This document shows, in pieces, positions 52,163 to 61,768 of a stretch of DNA of 64,000 nucleotides; the first letter of the stretch is position 1, and every line of letters begins with the position of its first letter. The DNA comes from Streptomyces gelaticus (GTDB lineage: Bacteria > Actinomycetota > Actinomycetes > Streptomycetales > Streptomycetaceae), in NCBI RefSeq assembly GCF_014649535.1, contig NZ_BMTF01000014.1, positions 62,001 to 126,000 on the forward strand, written 5' to 3'. A program made the position numbers and the translations under genes. Below the pieces are notes generated by a model. The model saw only the letters and a program-made list of their open reading frames with translations, had not been told where the DNA came from and did no database searches.

Positions 52163-52699
52163 GTGAAAGACGTGAACGATCTGCGCTTCCGCCTCGCCGA
52201 CGAAACCGACCTCTCCGCTCTCGTCCGCCTGCGCGACGAGGCAGCCCGCTGGATGCTCGCCCAGGGCGTCACCGGCCAGTGGCGGCCGGGCGAGTTGGGC
52301 GAGGACCACTTCCGCCGGGTCATGGCGAGCGGCGAGGTCTGGATCGCCGAGACCCATGGCCGCGTGGCCGGGGCCTGGGAGCTGTGGTGGGCGGACGAGG
52401 ACGCCTGGGGTCCGCAGCCGCCGGTGGCCGGATATGTGCACCGGCTGATGGTGGACCGCGGCACCGCCCGGCCGGGGGCGGGGCGGCTGCTGCTCCGGGC
52501 TGCGGAGCGCCGTGTGGCCGCGGCGGGACGGGCGTTCGTCCGGCTGGACTGCCTGGCCGGGAACACACGGCTGAACGCCTACTACGCGGACGACGGCTAC
52601 CGGCTCGTCAGCCACAAGACAGGCAAGCAACAGCCGGGCGGTGTACCCAAGTCGTTCGCGCTCCTCGAGAAGTCCCTGCGGACCGGTCTCGAGGGCTGA
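52163..52699 (+). CDS. GNAT-family N-acetyltransferase
   Basis: The 178-residue protein has the GNAT fold: LRFRLADETDLSALVRLRDE, VAGYVHRLMVDRG, the acetyl-CoA loop PGAGRLLLRAAERR (normally Q/RxxGxG/A) and RLDCLAGNTRLNAYYADDGY. AAGGATC precedes the GTG at 52163. The acceptor is unknown. It is convergent with the next gene, 23 bases away. Confidence 0.88.
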   Translation: MKDVNDLRFRLADETDLSALVRLRDEAARWMLAQGVTGQWRPGELGEDHFRRVMASGEVWIAETHGRVAGAWELWWADEDAWGPQPPVAGYVHRLMVDRGTARPGAGRLLLRAAERRVAAAGRAFVRLDCLAGNTRLNAYYADDGYRLVSHKTGKQQPGGVPKSFALLEKSLRTGLEG

Positions 52700-52722
52700 G
52701 CGACCACGCTCTCGCACGCCGG

Positions 52723-53301
52723 TCAGCGGCGGAGTGCATAACGGGTCAGACGGGAGCGGGCGGTCCGCCTGCTGACGCCGAGCCCCTGGGCGACGGTGTC
52801 CCACTCCGGCCCGTCCACGCCGTCGACGTTGTACACGGCATCCGCCGCCAGGCGCTGGGTGAGGCGTTCCAAGGTGGCGGCGGCCCGGAGCGCGGCCAGT
52901 GGTTCGTCTTCGATCAGGACGGTGAAGCGTGTTTCGAGCTGGTCGAAGAGAGCATTGACGTCTGCGGGTACGGGGACGGCGCGGGCCTGCACATCGGCCA
53001 TGTGGGCGTCCCAGTCGCCCTCCGGGCCGCTGGTGTCGTACAGAAACGGGCGCCGCCGGTCGACGGCCTCCCAGTCCACTGGGTATCGCGGGGTGCCGCG
53101 CCAGCCGCACGAGCACGCAGCGCGCATCTCGGTGGCGAGCGGCGCTCTGAGGGTCCCGTCGTAGATCCACCAATCAGTGCTCTGGTGCACCGTCGGGCCG
53201 CTCCCGGCGTCGAAGTACACCGGGCCCGGCTCGGTGCCGTCGGCCAGGAGGACACCGGGCCGGCCCTCGTGGTCGGCGCCGAACTCCTCGAACTCCCACA
53301 T
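52723..53301 (-). CDS. hypothetical protein with C-terminal HTH-like segment
   Basis: The 192-residue protein starts at 53301 (GGGGAGGAG upstream). A middle region contains two adjacent cysteines (AACSCGW) and WEAVDRRRPFLYD. The C-terminus, WDTVAQGLGVSRRTARSRLTRYALRR, has helix-turn-helix spacing and looks DNA-binding. The domain order is unusual for a regulator. The family is unknown to me. Confidence 0.7.
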   Translation of the reverse strand: MWEFEEFGADHEGRPGVLLADGTEPGPVYFDAGSGPTVHQSTDWWIYDGTLRAPLATEMRAACSCGWRGTPRYPVDWEAVDRRRPFLYDTSGPEGDWDAHMADVQARAVPVPADVNALFDQLETRFTVLIEDEPLAALRAAATLERLTQRLAADAVYNVDGVDGPEWDTVAQGLGVSRRTARSRLTRYALRR

Positions 53302-53559
53302 GCCGAACTCCTCCCCCACCGGGACTCCGGTGAGTCTCGAAGGCCGGCCCGGACGACGCATCCGAAGCGCCGCTCCGCTCGCGGACCGGCCGTCAGGCCA
53401 CCACCCTGCCCGAGCGCGGTGAGGCCTGGCGGGCGAATACCCGAATCGGTGAATATGCCGAGTGGAATTGACGCCGGGCGAAGAGTCGCGTCCCGGGTCA
53501 ATCCGTGGCCGAGGGCTTGTCCGCACGGTCCGTGCGGGACCAGATGAACCCCTCCCGCT

Positions 53560-53868
53560 GTTCGATGCTCAGCACTCACCTGGGCGCCCGGCGCGGTGCC
53601 CCATGTGATCCGCGCCGGTGGCGGCCCCGTCATCAACACGGCGTCCGTGGCCGTACTCGTCGGCGACGTCGTGCAGACCTCCTACGGCGCCGTCAAGCCG
53701 CGGTGGCCGGCATCACGAAGTCGATCGCCTTCCGATAAGGGCTGCAGAACGGGCGCTGCAACGCCGTCGCACCCGGTGCGGTCATGACGCCCGCTCCGGG
53801 GAACGACATCCCGGGTCCCACTACCTCACCGGCCAACTCCTCGTCGCCGACGGCAGCATGAGTATGCA
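53560..53868 (+). pseudogene. short-chain dehydrogenase/reductase remnant
   Basis: Scattered across frames are VPHVIRAGGGPVINTASVAV, VQTSYGAVK, VAGITKSIA, NAVAPGAVMT and SHYLTGQLLVADGSMSM, the C-terminal half of an SDR: the serine of NTAS, the YxxxK as SYGAVK, and the TGQxxxxDGG tail. A stop (IAFR*), frame changes and a missing Rossmann half make it non-functional. Confidence 0.75.
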
Positions 53869-53998
53869 GTCCTCCGCCGCCCCCGGGCGGCGCGCCACGC
53901 GTCCCGGAACGGCTCGATAGAATCGCAGCCGGTCGTGCTGCTGTGCCCTGTCGTTTGTGGCCGTTCGTTGCTGTTGAAGGATGCTGCTGGGGAATGGG

Positions 53999-55105
53999 AT
54001 GGCTGTCGAGATAGACCTGCCGCTCGGCGAGAACGCCGGTGCCGGTTCCGGTGGCGATTCCGATCCCCATGCCCATGCCCATGCCCATGCCCATGCCACC
54101 AGGCTCGCCGCCGAGCTGACCGAGCTGGGGAACGCACGCTTCCTGCGGGCGGCACTGCCCGATGCGGCACGCTTCCACCACCGCAGCACCGACCGGCTCA
54201 CCGGTTGGCCGACAGCCTCTCGGGAAGGCGGCGAGCCCGCCTCCAGCCTCCTGTAGCGCGCCATCCACCTGTGTTTCACGGCCCACTTGCCCCTGAGCCT
54301 GTCACCCGACCTGCTCTGGTACGCCGTCGTGCACGAGACGGCCGTCCATATCCGTCTGAACTCCCGTACGTACGAAGGGGTGTTCACCGGAACATCTGGG
54401 GAGCAGCAGCTCATCACCGTCCGCGACGACCTGGCGGCGCTGGACTGGGAGCGCTCGATCAACCTGGTCCAGCAGCCATTGCGCGCCCGGATCGGCGACG
54501 ACGTGGCCGATCTGTTCCAGCCCGCATTCTCCACCACCACCCCCGGCGACGCCACGGCCGCACTGGTGGCGCTGATGGATGTGGTCAGCCCGTACTACCG
54601 CTTCCAGTGGGTCTCGCTCTGCGGAATCCCCCGGATCAGGCTGGAGGGCTCGGGCCGCGACTGGCGTCTTCTGGCCGCCCGCGTACGTGAACTGGAAGGG
54701 TGGTTCGAAGGACTGCGGCCGTGGTTCAAGGCCCTGCATCCCGTACTGGACATGATCTGCGCGACAGCCTCGGGGTGGGGAGCCGACCGGAACTTCTGGC
54801 GTTCGCTGTACAAGTGGGAGTCGGCGTCCGGCGGCGATCGTGTCACCGGCTGGATCACCACCTTCTTCGCCCACCGGTACACCGACGACGGCCCCCTTCC
54901 CAAGCAGTCGTTCGGCCCCGGTACCACCGTGGAGGATGACTTCCCCTCGCACCTCTCGCGTGTCCCGTTCCACTGGGAGACTCCGGCCGGCGTCTTCCCG
55001 ATGGCCTTTCTGGGTGGTGTGCTCGGCATCACCCGCGACGGTGAGTGGATCCGCCCCCAGCTCGGGCATGCCGTGGTGGAACTGGCCTCGGAGCACCCAG
55101 TGTGA
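53999..55105 (+). pseudogene. DUF4419-like protein with an in-frame TAG
   Basis: The frame begins MAVEIDLPLGENAG (53981 is an alternative start), carries a His-Ala repeat, and stops at TAG 54254-54256 after SSLL. The same frame then continues open to 55105 with clear DUF4419 sequence (HLPLSLSPDLLWYAVVHETA, TSGEQQLITVRDDL, VSPYYRFQWVSLCGIPRIRL, GWITTFFAHRYTDDG). One nonsense change thus splits an otherwise intact 369-codon gene. Its DUF4419 part could be translated from an internal start such as a GTG near 54331, or by readthrough. The function of the family is unknown. Confidence 0.75.
54066..54095 (+). repeat. five tandem copies of CCCATG encoding His-Ala
   Basis: The hexamer CCCATG is repeated five times without change and, in the gene's frame, encodes a run of alternating His and Ala (PHAHAHAHAHA). 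Slippage could vary the copy number without changing the frame. Confidence 0.9.
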
Positions 55106-55130
55106 TCCGTGTGCGGTCAGAGCCGGCCGG

Positions 55131-57044
55131 TCAACGGTCCAGCGAAAGCGCCAGGAGCTCGGCGAAGGTGCCTCCGGCGTGGACCAGGTCCTCGTACCGG
55201 CCCTGTTCGGTGATGCGGCCGTGCTCCATCACCACGATGTGATCGGCGATCTTGGTGTTCTCCAGCCGATGGGTGACCACCACCGTGATGCGGTCGCCTG
55301 CGATGGCCTTGATCTGCTCGAAGATGCCGTGTTCGCCGCGCGGGTCCATCTGTGAGGTGGGCTCGTCGAGGATCAGCAGCGACGGTTGGCGGTACAGCGC
55401 GCGCGAACAGGCCAGCCTCTGCCACTGTCCGCCGGACAGCTCCGCTCCGCCGAAGAGCTCGCGAGCGAGGAGGGTGTCCAGGCAGTCCGGCAGTTCCTCC
55501 ACCGCCTCGCGCATCCCGACCGCGTCGACGGCCTCCCAAACAGGTCTGTCGTCCACGGTGCGGGGCTGGCCGAGGGTGACGTTCTCCCGCACCCGCAGCG
55601 GCCATTGGGCGAAGATCTGCGGGACCAGGCCCGTGTGGCGCCAGACGGTGGCCGGGTCGACCCCGGCGAGATCCGCTCCGTTCCAGGTCACCTTGCCCTT
55701 GTCGGGCAGGTTGATTCCGGTGAGCAGCCGGGTCAGGGTCGACTTCCCGGAGCCGTTCGTCCCGACGATCGCGAGGATCTGACCGCGCCGCAGTGTCAGG
55801 GAGACGCCTGCGACCGCCGGTGCCTCCTTTCCCGGGTACTGATAGACGACTTCGTCGAGCCGGATCTCGTCGACCGGACCGGTGACGGCGTGTTTCCCGC
55901 GCTTGGGCGCCCGCTCGGCGGCGGCGTCGAGGAAGGCCTGCATATCGCCGAGGTAGAGGCTGGTGTGGAAGACCGCGGCTCCGTTGAGGACGACCTGCGA
56001 CAGGGCGGCCAGCATGGTCTGCACGGCGAGGACCGCGGTCGCGGCGATCGCGAGCCCGATCCGGCCGGTCACGGCGAGCCAGGCCAGGACGGCCCACGTG
56101 AGGACGAGGAAGACGCCGCCGGCCAGCGAGGAGAGCAGGGCGATGCGCAGGGTGCGTGGGGCGGCGGCCAGAGTCCGCCGGTCGCACCGCTCGGACAGCG
56201 ACCGGTACCAGAACAGCAGGTAGTCGGTCATTCCGTTGGCGCGGACCTCGTCACCGTACTTGGGCGTGGTGGACCACCAGCGCATCATGCCGCGTACGTT
56301 GCGGTCGGCGACGTTGGCATAGTGGATCTCGTAGTCCACACGCGCGGTCAGGACGGCGCCGATCCCAGCGGGCAGAACGGCGAGCAGCAGCAATGGCAGC
56401 ATCGCGGGGTTCAGTACCGACAGGACGCCGCCGGCGGTGGTCATGCGGATCAGTGCGGACATGAGTCTCTGGGCATCGGTGACCATCACCTGGGTACGCA
56501 GCACGCCCATCTCCGCGGCCTCCTGCCGGTCCGCGAAGCCGTGTTCCGAGTAGGCCGCGGCCTCGACCCGGCAGACCGCCTCGACCAGGGCGGTGTCCGT
56601 CTCGGTGGTCAGCCTCGGAGTGATGCGCCGCTCGGCGTACGTGGCCGTCGCACCCGTCGCCCGTGCGAGAGCGGCCGCGACGGCCACGAGGAGGAGCGCC
56701 GGCAAGGCGTCGCGCAGCCGTTCGGCCACGGCACCGGTCCCGAGGATGGGCTTCATCGCCCGCGCTGTCGCCGTCAGGAGCACGGCCGCGGACAGGCCCG
56801 TCAGCAATTGGCACCCGACCAGCAGGCGCACCGCCCTGCGGTCCGTCTGCCACGACAGCCGGGCGATCCGGTGCAGGACCTTCGGGATCTGCCCGCACAT
56901 CTTCCGGAAGGAAACCTCGGCGAGCGGGTTGACCGCGTACTGCCCGCTGTAGCTGAACTCCGCCGGCGGCGGCGGTGGGAGTGGCGCCGTGAGCTGCTGT
57001 TTCTCCGTGTCGGTCGAGGTCAACTGAGCTCCCTGAAAGGTCAT
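55131..57044 (-). CDS. ABC exporter half-transporter (fused membrane and ATPase domains)
   Basis: The 637-residue protein has six membrane helices (residues 70-340). The ATPase domain has Walker A GTNGSGKST (near residue 430), signature SGGQWQRLA, Walker B LLILDEPTSQMD and H-loop VVTHRL. It works as a dimer to move a substrate out of the cell, often a lipid, peptide or antibiotic. A 45-residue Pro-rich cytoplasmic N-terminus is extra. No second half-transporter is adjacent, so a homodimer is likely. No strong ribosome binding site is seen. Confidence 0.9.
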   Translation of the reverse strand: MTFQGAQLTSTDTEKQQLTAPLPPPPPAEFSYSGQYAVNPLAEVSFRKMCGQIPKVLHRIARLSWQTDRRAVRLLVGCQLLTGLSAAVLLTATARAMKPILGTGAVAERLRDALPALLLVAVAAALARATGATATYAERRITPRLTTETDTALVEAVCRVEAAAYSEHGFADRQEAAEMGVLRTQVMVTDAQRLMSALIRMTTAGGVLSVLNPAMLPLLLLAVLPAGIGAVLTARVDYEIHYANVADRNVRGMMRWWSTTPKYGDEVRANGMTDYLLFWYRSLSERCDRRTLAAAPRTLRIALLSSLAGGVFLVLTWAVLAWLAVTGRIGLAIAATAVLAVQTMLAALSQVVLNGAAVFHTSLYLGDMQAFLDAAAERAPKRGKHAVTGPVDEIRLDEVVYQYPGKEAPAVAGVSLTLRRGQILAIVGTNGSGKSTLTRLLTGINLPDKGKVTWNGADLAGVDPATVWRHTGLVPQIFAQWPLRVRENVTLGQPRTVDDRPVWEAVDAVGMREAVEELPDCLDTLLARELFGGAELSGGQWQRLACSRALYRQPSLLILDEPTSQMDPRGEHGIFEQIKAIAGDRITVVVTHRLENTKIADHIVVMEHGRITEQGRYEDLVHAGGTFAELLALSLDR

Positions 57045-57317
57045 TCGGGCATGTCATGGAGCTCAACGACCGGGCAGAGCCTTCGAACGCATGTGTTTGA
57101 GACGAGATGAGATCCGCATGGCAGAGCGAGAAACGGAGCATGCGGGGTGCACCGACCGTTGCCGCGAACGGAGGTCACTCGGAGCGATCTTGGCCGAAAC
57201 GCCGCTGACTCCGCCACCGCCCTTGCCTCCGGCGATCAAAACTCGGCTCCCCCACAGCGGTCGGCCGCCGAGGTTCGACAAGACCGACTACCACGGGTCC
57301 ACGCGGTCGATGCGGCA
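57045..57317. other. 273 bases between the exporter and a transposase scrap
   Basis: The promoter region of the minus-strand exporter probably lies here; GC falls slightly near 57095-57130. No gene is seen. Confidence 0.35.
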
Positions 57318-57422
57318 TTGATCGTCTCAAGATGCGCCGGGGCGGTTGCCACGAGGTATGACAAGCTCGCGGTCCGCCACGAGACGACCGTTCTCGTCGC
57401 GGCCGTCAACGAGTGGTTGTGA
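57318..57422 (+). mobile_element. IS5-type transposase C-terminal fragment
   Basis: The plus strand encodes ALIVSRCAGAVATRYDKLAV and RHETTVLVAAVNEWL followed by a stop. The TRYDKLA...VLxAAxNEWL tail is a hallmark of IS5-family transposases. Only the last 34 residues remain; no inverted repeat was found. Confidence 0.7.
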
Positions 57423-57470
57423 CCAGGACCGTTGTGAAAGTGGGCAGGTGGCTTGTGGGGTTCGGGATGT

Positions 57471-58277
57471 TCAGAGGCTGATGGTGTGTTCGGTGAACTG
57501 GCCGCAGGAACGGAATCCCAGGCGGCGGTAGATGGGCTCGCCGTCGGTGGACGCCTGCAGGACGGCGATGCGGTGGTCCCGGTCGCGGGCCGTGTGGAGT
57601 GCGGCGAGCGTGATGGCACCGCCGTAGCCGCGTCGGCGGTGGGCGGCCAGGGTGCTGATGTTGTAGATGCCGGCAACTCCCGCGTGATGAAACACTTCCG
57701 CCGAGCAGACCGGACGGCCGTCCACGTAGCCGACCAGGTAACGGGCCGGGCATTGTGTATCGAGGGCCTGCGGGGCGGCCTGGGCGAAGAAGCGACGGAC
57801 GGTGTCAGCGGGCGGGGTCCAGTTCGCGGCGAGAACCCCGGCGTAGTCGGCGAGTTGTTCGGGCGTGGCGACCGTCTGGATGTCCAGTCCGGGGGCGGCG
57901 GGCAACGGCAGGGTGTCGTCCAGTTCGGCCCACATCGCCGTCTCGCGTTCGGATGCCGGCAGACCAGCCGCCGTCAGGCGGGCGGTGAGGTCCGGTGGCA
58001 TCGAGGCGGGCCCGACCCACCAGGAGAAGGGGCGGCCGGTGCGAGCCAGTGTCCGGGCGGTCTCGGTGATACGTGTCGCAGCGGTGGTGGCGGTGAAGCG
58101 GGCCGCGGCAACGATGTTGAAGGTGTCGTCGTCCAGGCTGCTGTCGGCGATCAGGAGGTCATCAGTCTCTGTAACGGTCGCACCGCTCATCCTCCGATGC
58201 AGATGACAGGCATGTTCCGCCAGATTCCGCTCCATCCTGTCTGTCAAGTCGGCTTCATTGAAAGAACGGACATCCAT
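57471..58277 (-). CDS. GNAT-family N-acetyltransferase (two-domain)
   Basis: The 268-residue protein has an N-terminal GNAT-like half that has lost its acetyl-CoA site. A C-terminal half follows with the normal site (HRRRGYGGAITLAALHTARD, near residue 220) and IYRRLGFRSCGQF. The start is uncertain: ATG 58277 fits, ATG 58295 (MLRSLV...) is possible. It is enclosed by two IS5-type transposase fragments and may have come in with them. The substrate is unknown. Confidence 0.85.
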   Translation of the reverse strand: MDVRSFNEADLTDRMERNLAEHACHLHRRMSGATVTETDDLLIADSSLDDDTFNIVAAARFTATTAATRITETARTLARTGRPFSWWVGPASMPPDLTARLTAAGLPASERETAMWAELDDTLPLPAAPGLDIQTVATPEQLADYAGVLAANWTPPADTVRRFFAQAAPQALDTQCPARYLVGYVDGRPVCSAEVFHHAGVAGIYNISTLAAHRRRGYGGAITLAALHTARDRDHRIAVLQASTDGEPIYRRLGFRSCGQFTEHTISL

Positions 58278-58293
58278 AACGAGTGATCTCAGC

Positions 58294-58496
58294 ATGACCG
58301 GGCGCAAATTGCACGTGCTTTTCGGATCGCTCACCGACGGTGTCACACCGGTGACCAGCACATTCGACACACGCCCCAACGGCCACGACTCACCGCTGCT
58401 CGCCCCCGACCCTGGACCTGCTGAACACCCTCGGACCGCTGCCCGACCAGGCCATCGTCCACCTTGACACCGGCTACGACGACGCCAACGCCCGTG
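58294..58496 (+). mobile_element. IS5-type transposase central fragment
   Basis: Across two frames the plus strand encodes GRKLHVLFGSLTDG, RPNGHDSPLLAP and then LDLLNTLGPLPDQAIVHLDT with GYDDANAR, matching the central DDE part of IS5-family transposases (NRHDSPLLxPTLDLL and VHLDxGYD). The frame shift after SPLLAP and the missing ends show that it is inactive. Confidence 0.7.
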
Positions 58497-58604
58497 CTCC
58501 AGGCGATGTCCGGGCCCTGCACCGAGACAATCACCGCGCTCCTCGCAGCGGGCACCCGTCGCAACCACAGCCAAGCCATCTGAGTATTTTGCTCGGCGGT
58601 GAAG

Positions 58605-59125
58605 CTACTGGATCTCGATCCAATAGTGTCGTACGGCACCGAGCTCGGTGTCCCGCAGGCGTTCCGGGACACCGTCATGACGCTCGATCGTCCTTGCCGA
58701 GGCGATGTTGTCGATCGCGCACATCAGCAGTACCCGATCCATCCCGAGCACCCGGGCCTCGTCAAGCATCCGGCCCAGCGCCCAGGTGGCCAGTCCGCGC
58801 CGGCGCGCGGAGGGCCGGATGCCATAGCCGATGTGGCCGGTCTCCGGCACGACGTCCGTCCCATGTCTCAGCGCGATCCCACCGAGCACCCTGTCGTCCT
58901 CGACGATCCATCGGTACATGCAGCTCGTCCGCCGGGCCTGCAGCGGCCTCGCCGGATGCGACTCGGCAGCCAGCCGTGCCACCCAGGCCGCGAACCCTGC
59001 CGACGAGTCGACCTCGTCGCAGGACATCAGTCCGAACCCGTCCTCGTGCACACCAGGCCCCACTCTTCATGTGCCTCGAGCCAGGCGGTGCGGAGGCGGA
59101 CAGTCGGCGCGATCAGTTCAGGCAC
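58605..59125 (-). pseudogene. GNAT acetyltransferase broken by a one-base deletion
   Basis: The gene should begin at GTG 59125 (PELIAPTVRLRTAWLEAHEEW). A missing G in the run at about 59058-59062 changes frame; the rest (GVHEDGFGLM..., then GYGIRPSARRRGLATWALGRML) is read from 59063 to 58605. With one base restored, the product is about 173 residues with the RRRGLAT acetyl-CoA site. As written, only a short form beginning at GTG 59063 could be made. Confidence 0.7.
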
Positions 59126-59345
59126 ATGACGACGCTACCTGTGCAGGCGAGCAAGATCTACAGCCGAACGCGCCCGGCGGGCGCCCTCACCGGCGAATCA
59201 GCGAACTCCTCTCCGTGGAGGATGATGTACCCGGCCTCGGCGCACGGGACGCTCTGAGCGGCCCACCGGTCGGAGCGGGAAGCGGGTCGGTCCCCCGTCG
59301 CGGCAGAATTTTGCACAACACGCAAACTTGCATAGCATGCACTTC

Positions 59346-59951
59346 ATGAGTACCGCCGATCCGCCTCTCGGGCTGCGTGAACGCAAGAAGCGCGCGACGC
59401 GCGACGCCCTCGCGGACACGGCGCTGCGCATGGCCGCGGACCGCGGTTTCGAGAACGTGACCGTGGAAGCGGTCACCGACGCAGTCGGCGTATCCGTGCG
59501 CACCTTCTTCAACTACTTCCCGTGCCTTGAGGACGCGATCACTCGTCCCGCCCAGGACCACGCCGAGCGGACCCGTCGGGCTGTACTCGACGCACCGGCC
59601 GAACTCACGGCACTCATCGCCCTGCGCGAGGCGATCGGCCAGGAGCTCGCCCACATCGAGGAGGACCACGAACGCTGGGAACTCCAGATGACGGTGCTCA
59701 GGACGAGTCCCTCGCTGCTGTCCGGCTTCCTGGCCGCCCGGGGCGCGGACGAACGCGCGCTGATCGCTGCCGTGGCCGAGCGTACCGACCAGGATCCCGA
59801 GTCCGATCTCCACCCCAGGCTTCTCGCACATGTGGCGATCGCCGCCGCGCGCGCCGCCGTCGAGCTCTGGGTGGCCTCCGGCCGTACCCGTACGTTCCAG
59901 AGCATTTATCACGAGGCATTCGCCTCACTGGCTGCGGGCCTGAACGGCTGA
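59346..59951 (+). CDS. TetR-family regulator of an MFS efflux pump
   Basis: The 201-residue protein has a TetR helix-turn-helix (LRERKKRATRDALADTALRMAADRGFENVTVEAV... RTFFNYFP, residues 8-57) and a C-terminal domain of the acyl-lipid-repressor-like type. The start ATG 59346 is chosen for its place at the domain; upstream in-frame ATGs exist at 59328 and 59337. The 70 bases upstream hold two TTGCA units (59311 and 59327). It is 91 bases upstream of an MFS transporter gene and probably controls it. Confidence 0.88.
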   Translation: MSTADPPLGLRERKKRATRDALADTALRMAADRGFENVTVEAVTDAVGVSVRTFFNYFPCLEDAITRPAQDHAERTRRAVLDAPAELTALIALREAIGQELAHIEEDHERWELQMTVLRTSPSLLSGFLAARGADERALIAAVAERTDQDPESDLHPRLLAHVAIAAARAAVELWVASGRTRTFQSIYHEAFASLAAGLNG

Positions 59952-60042
59952 AGCGCACCCCTCAAGCCTCCACCAGGGCTCTCACCCGTTGCCCCCGACC
60001 ATCCGATCAACCGCGAATCCAGAGAATGAGGAACGCCAGCCG

Positions 60043-61650
60043 ATGAGCGCTGCCGTCACACCCGAAACCGGAACGGCCAGTGCGCCCGACGGGACCGCAC
60101 CAGCCATGACGCGTCGTCACATACTCCAGGCCATGTCAGGCCTGATGGCCGGCATGTTCGTGGCCATCCTGGCCTCCACCGTGGTCTCCAACGCACTTCC
60201 CAGGATCATCGCCGATCTGCACGGCAGCCAGTCCTCGTACACCTGGGTGGTCACCGCCGAGCTGCTGGCGATGACGGCGACCGTCCCGATCTGGGGCAAG
60301 CTGTCCGACCTCTACGACAAGAAGCTGCTCATCCAGCTGTCCCTCTCGATGTTCATCGTCGGCTCGCTCGTCGCCGGCTTCTCGCACAGCGTCGGTCTGC
60401 TCATCGTGAGCCGTGTGGTGCAGGGCATCGGCGCGGGCGGTCTCACGGCGCTCGCCCAGGTCGTGATGGCGGCGATCATTCCGCCGCGTGAACTCGGCCG
60501 CTACTCCGGCATCTTCGGCGCGGTGTTCGCCGTCGGCACCGTCGCGGGACCGCTCATCGGCGGGGTGCTCGTGGACACCTCCTGGCTGGGGTGGCGCTGG
60601 TGCTTCTTCATCGGTGTACCGTTCGCGCTCCTCGCGATCGTGCTGCTCCAGCTGACCCTGAAGCTGCCCACGGTCCGCAGGGAGGTGAAGATCGACTACC
60701 TCGGCGCCCTCCTCATCATGAGCGGGGTCAGCGCGCTGCTGCTGTGGGTGACCCTCGCGGGCAACCGGTTCGACTGGGCGTCGTGGCAGACCGCCGCCCT
60801 GGTCACCGCCGGTGTGGTCCTGCTGGCCGCCGCCGTGCTGGTCGAGTCCAAGGTCCAGGAACCGATCATCCCGCTGGACATCTTCCGCAACCGCACCGTG
60901 ACGCTGACGACCGTGGCGAGCCTCCTGGTCGGCGTGGCCATGTTCGGCGGCACGGTGTTCCTCTCCCAGTACTTCCAGATCTCGCTCGGCAAGTCGCCGA
61001 CCATCGCGGGCCTGATGAGCCTGCCGATGATCCTCGGTCTGATGATCTCCACGACCGTCGCCGGGCAGATCATCTCCGCCCGGGGCAAGTGGAAGGGCTT
61101 CCTGATCGCAGGCGGCATCATCATGACCGCGGGCATGGGCCTGCTGTCCACGATCAGCGCGGACTCCTCGTTCGGGCTGCTCAGCGTCTACATGGTGGTG
61201 CTCGGCGTCGGCGTCGGCATGCTGATGCAGAACCTGGTGCTGGCGGCTCAGAACGACGTCCCCGCGTCGGAGCTCGGCGCGGCGACCTCGGTGCTGTCGT
61301 TCTTCCGCAGCCTCGGCGGAGCGATCGGCACGAGCGCGCTCGGCGCCGTGCTCAGCCACCGGGTGGCGAGTGAGATGGCGAAGGGCTTCGGCGGGGCGGC
61401 GGACAACGGAGGCGCCGGCCACGGCGTCCCCGACCTCAGTACCCTCCCCGAACCGGCCCGGCAGGTGGTCGAGCACGCCTACGGGGTCGCGACCGCGGAC
61501 GTCTTCCTGATCGGAGCCCCCTTCGCGCTGCTCGCCCTGATCGCGGTGCTGTTCATCAAGGAGAAGCCGCTCAAGACGCAGAGCGGCATGGAACGGCTCG
61601 CGCAGGAGAACGCCGCCGCGACAAAGGCATCGGCGACCCCGGCGCACTGA
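60043..61650 (+). CDS. DHA2-type (14-helix) MFS drug efflux transporter
   Basis: The 535-residue protein has 14 predicted helices and motif A (GKLSDLYDKKLL, near residue 85), motif C (AVGTVAGPLIGGVLVD, near residue 165) and the LDIFRNR loop of EmrB/QacA transporters. It should expel a drug or toxic metabolite by proton antiport. GAGGAAC lies 9-10 bases before the ATG at 60043. It forms a unit with the TetR gene. Confidence 0.93.
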   Translation: MSAAVTPETGTASAPDGTAPAMTRRHILQAMSGLMAGMFVAILASTVVSNALPRIIADLHGSQSSYTWVVTAELLAMTATVPIWGKLSDLYDKKLLIQLSLSMFIVGSLVAGFSHSVGLLIVSRVVQGIGAGGLTALAQVVMAAIIPPRELGRYSGIFGAVFAVGTVAGPLIGGVLVDTSWLGWRWCFFIGVPFALLAIVLLQLTLKLPTVRREVKIDYLGALLIMSGVSALLLWVTLAGNRFDWASWQTAALVTAGVVLLAAAVLVESKVQEPIIPLDIFRNRTVTLTTVASLLVGVAMFGGTVFLSQYFQISLGKSPTIAGLMSLPMILGLMISTTVAGQIISARGKWKGFLIAGGIIMTAGMGLLSTISADSSFGLLSVYMVVLGVGVGMLMQNLVLAAQNDVPASELGAATSVLSFFRSLGGAIGTSALGAVLSHRVASEMAKGFGGAADNGGAGHGVPDLSTLPEPARQVVEHAYGVATADVFLIGAPFALLALIAVLFIKEKPLKTQSGMERLAQENAAATKASATPAH

Positions 61651-61768
61651 GCCCGGAGGATACGAGAAGGAGAACACGGGCCGCCGTGACCGGCCGGACT
61701 CCGCGGACGCGCAGCATATGGCGCATGCGTGAGGACGTGCCGCGCACGGCGGTCCGCGTTCTCCGGTG

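Noticed and set aside
54061..54100. CCCATG repeats as a CRISPR or iteron array
   Set aside because: The unit is six bases, has no spacers and lies in a reading frame. No origin or cas gene is nearby.
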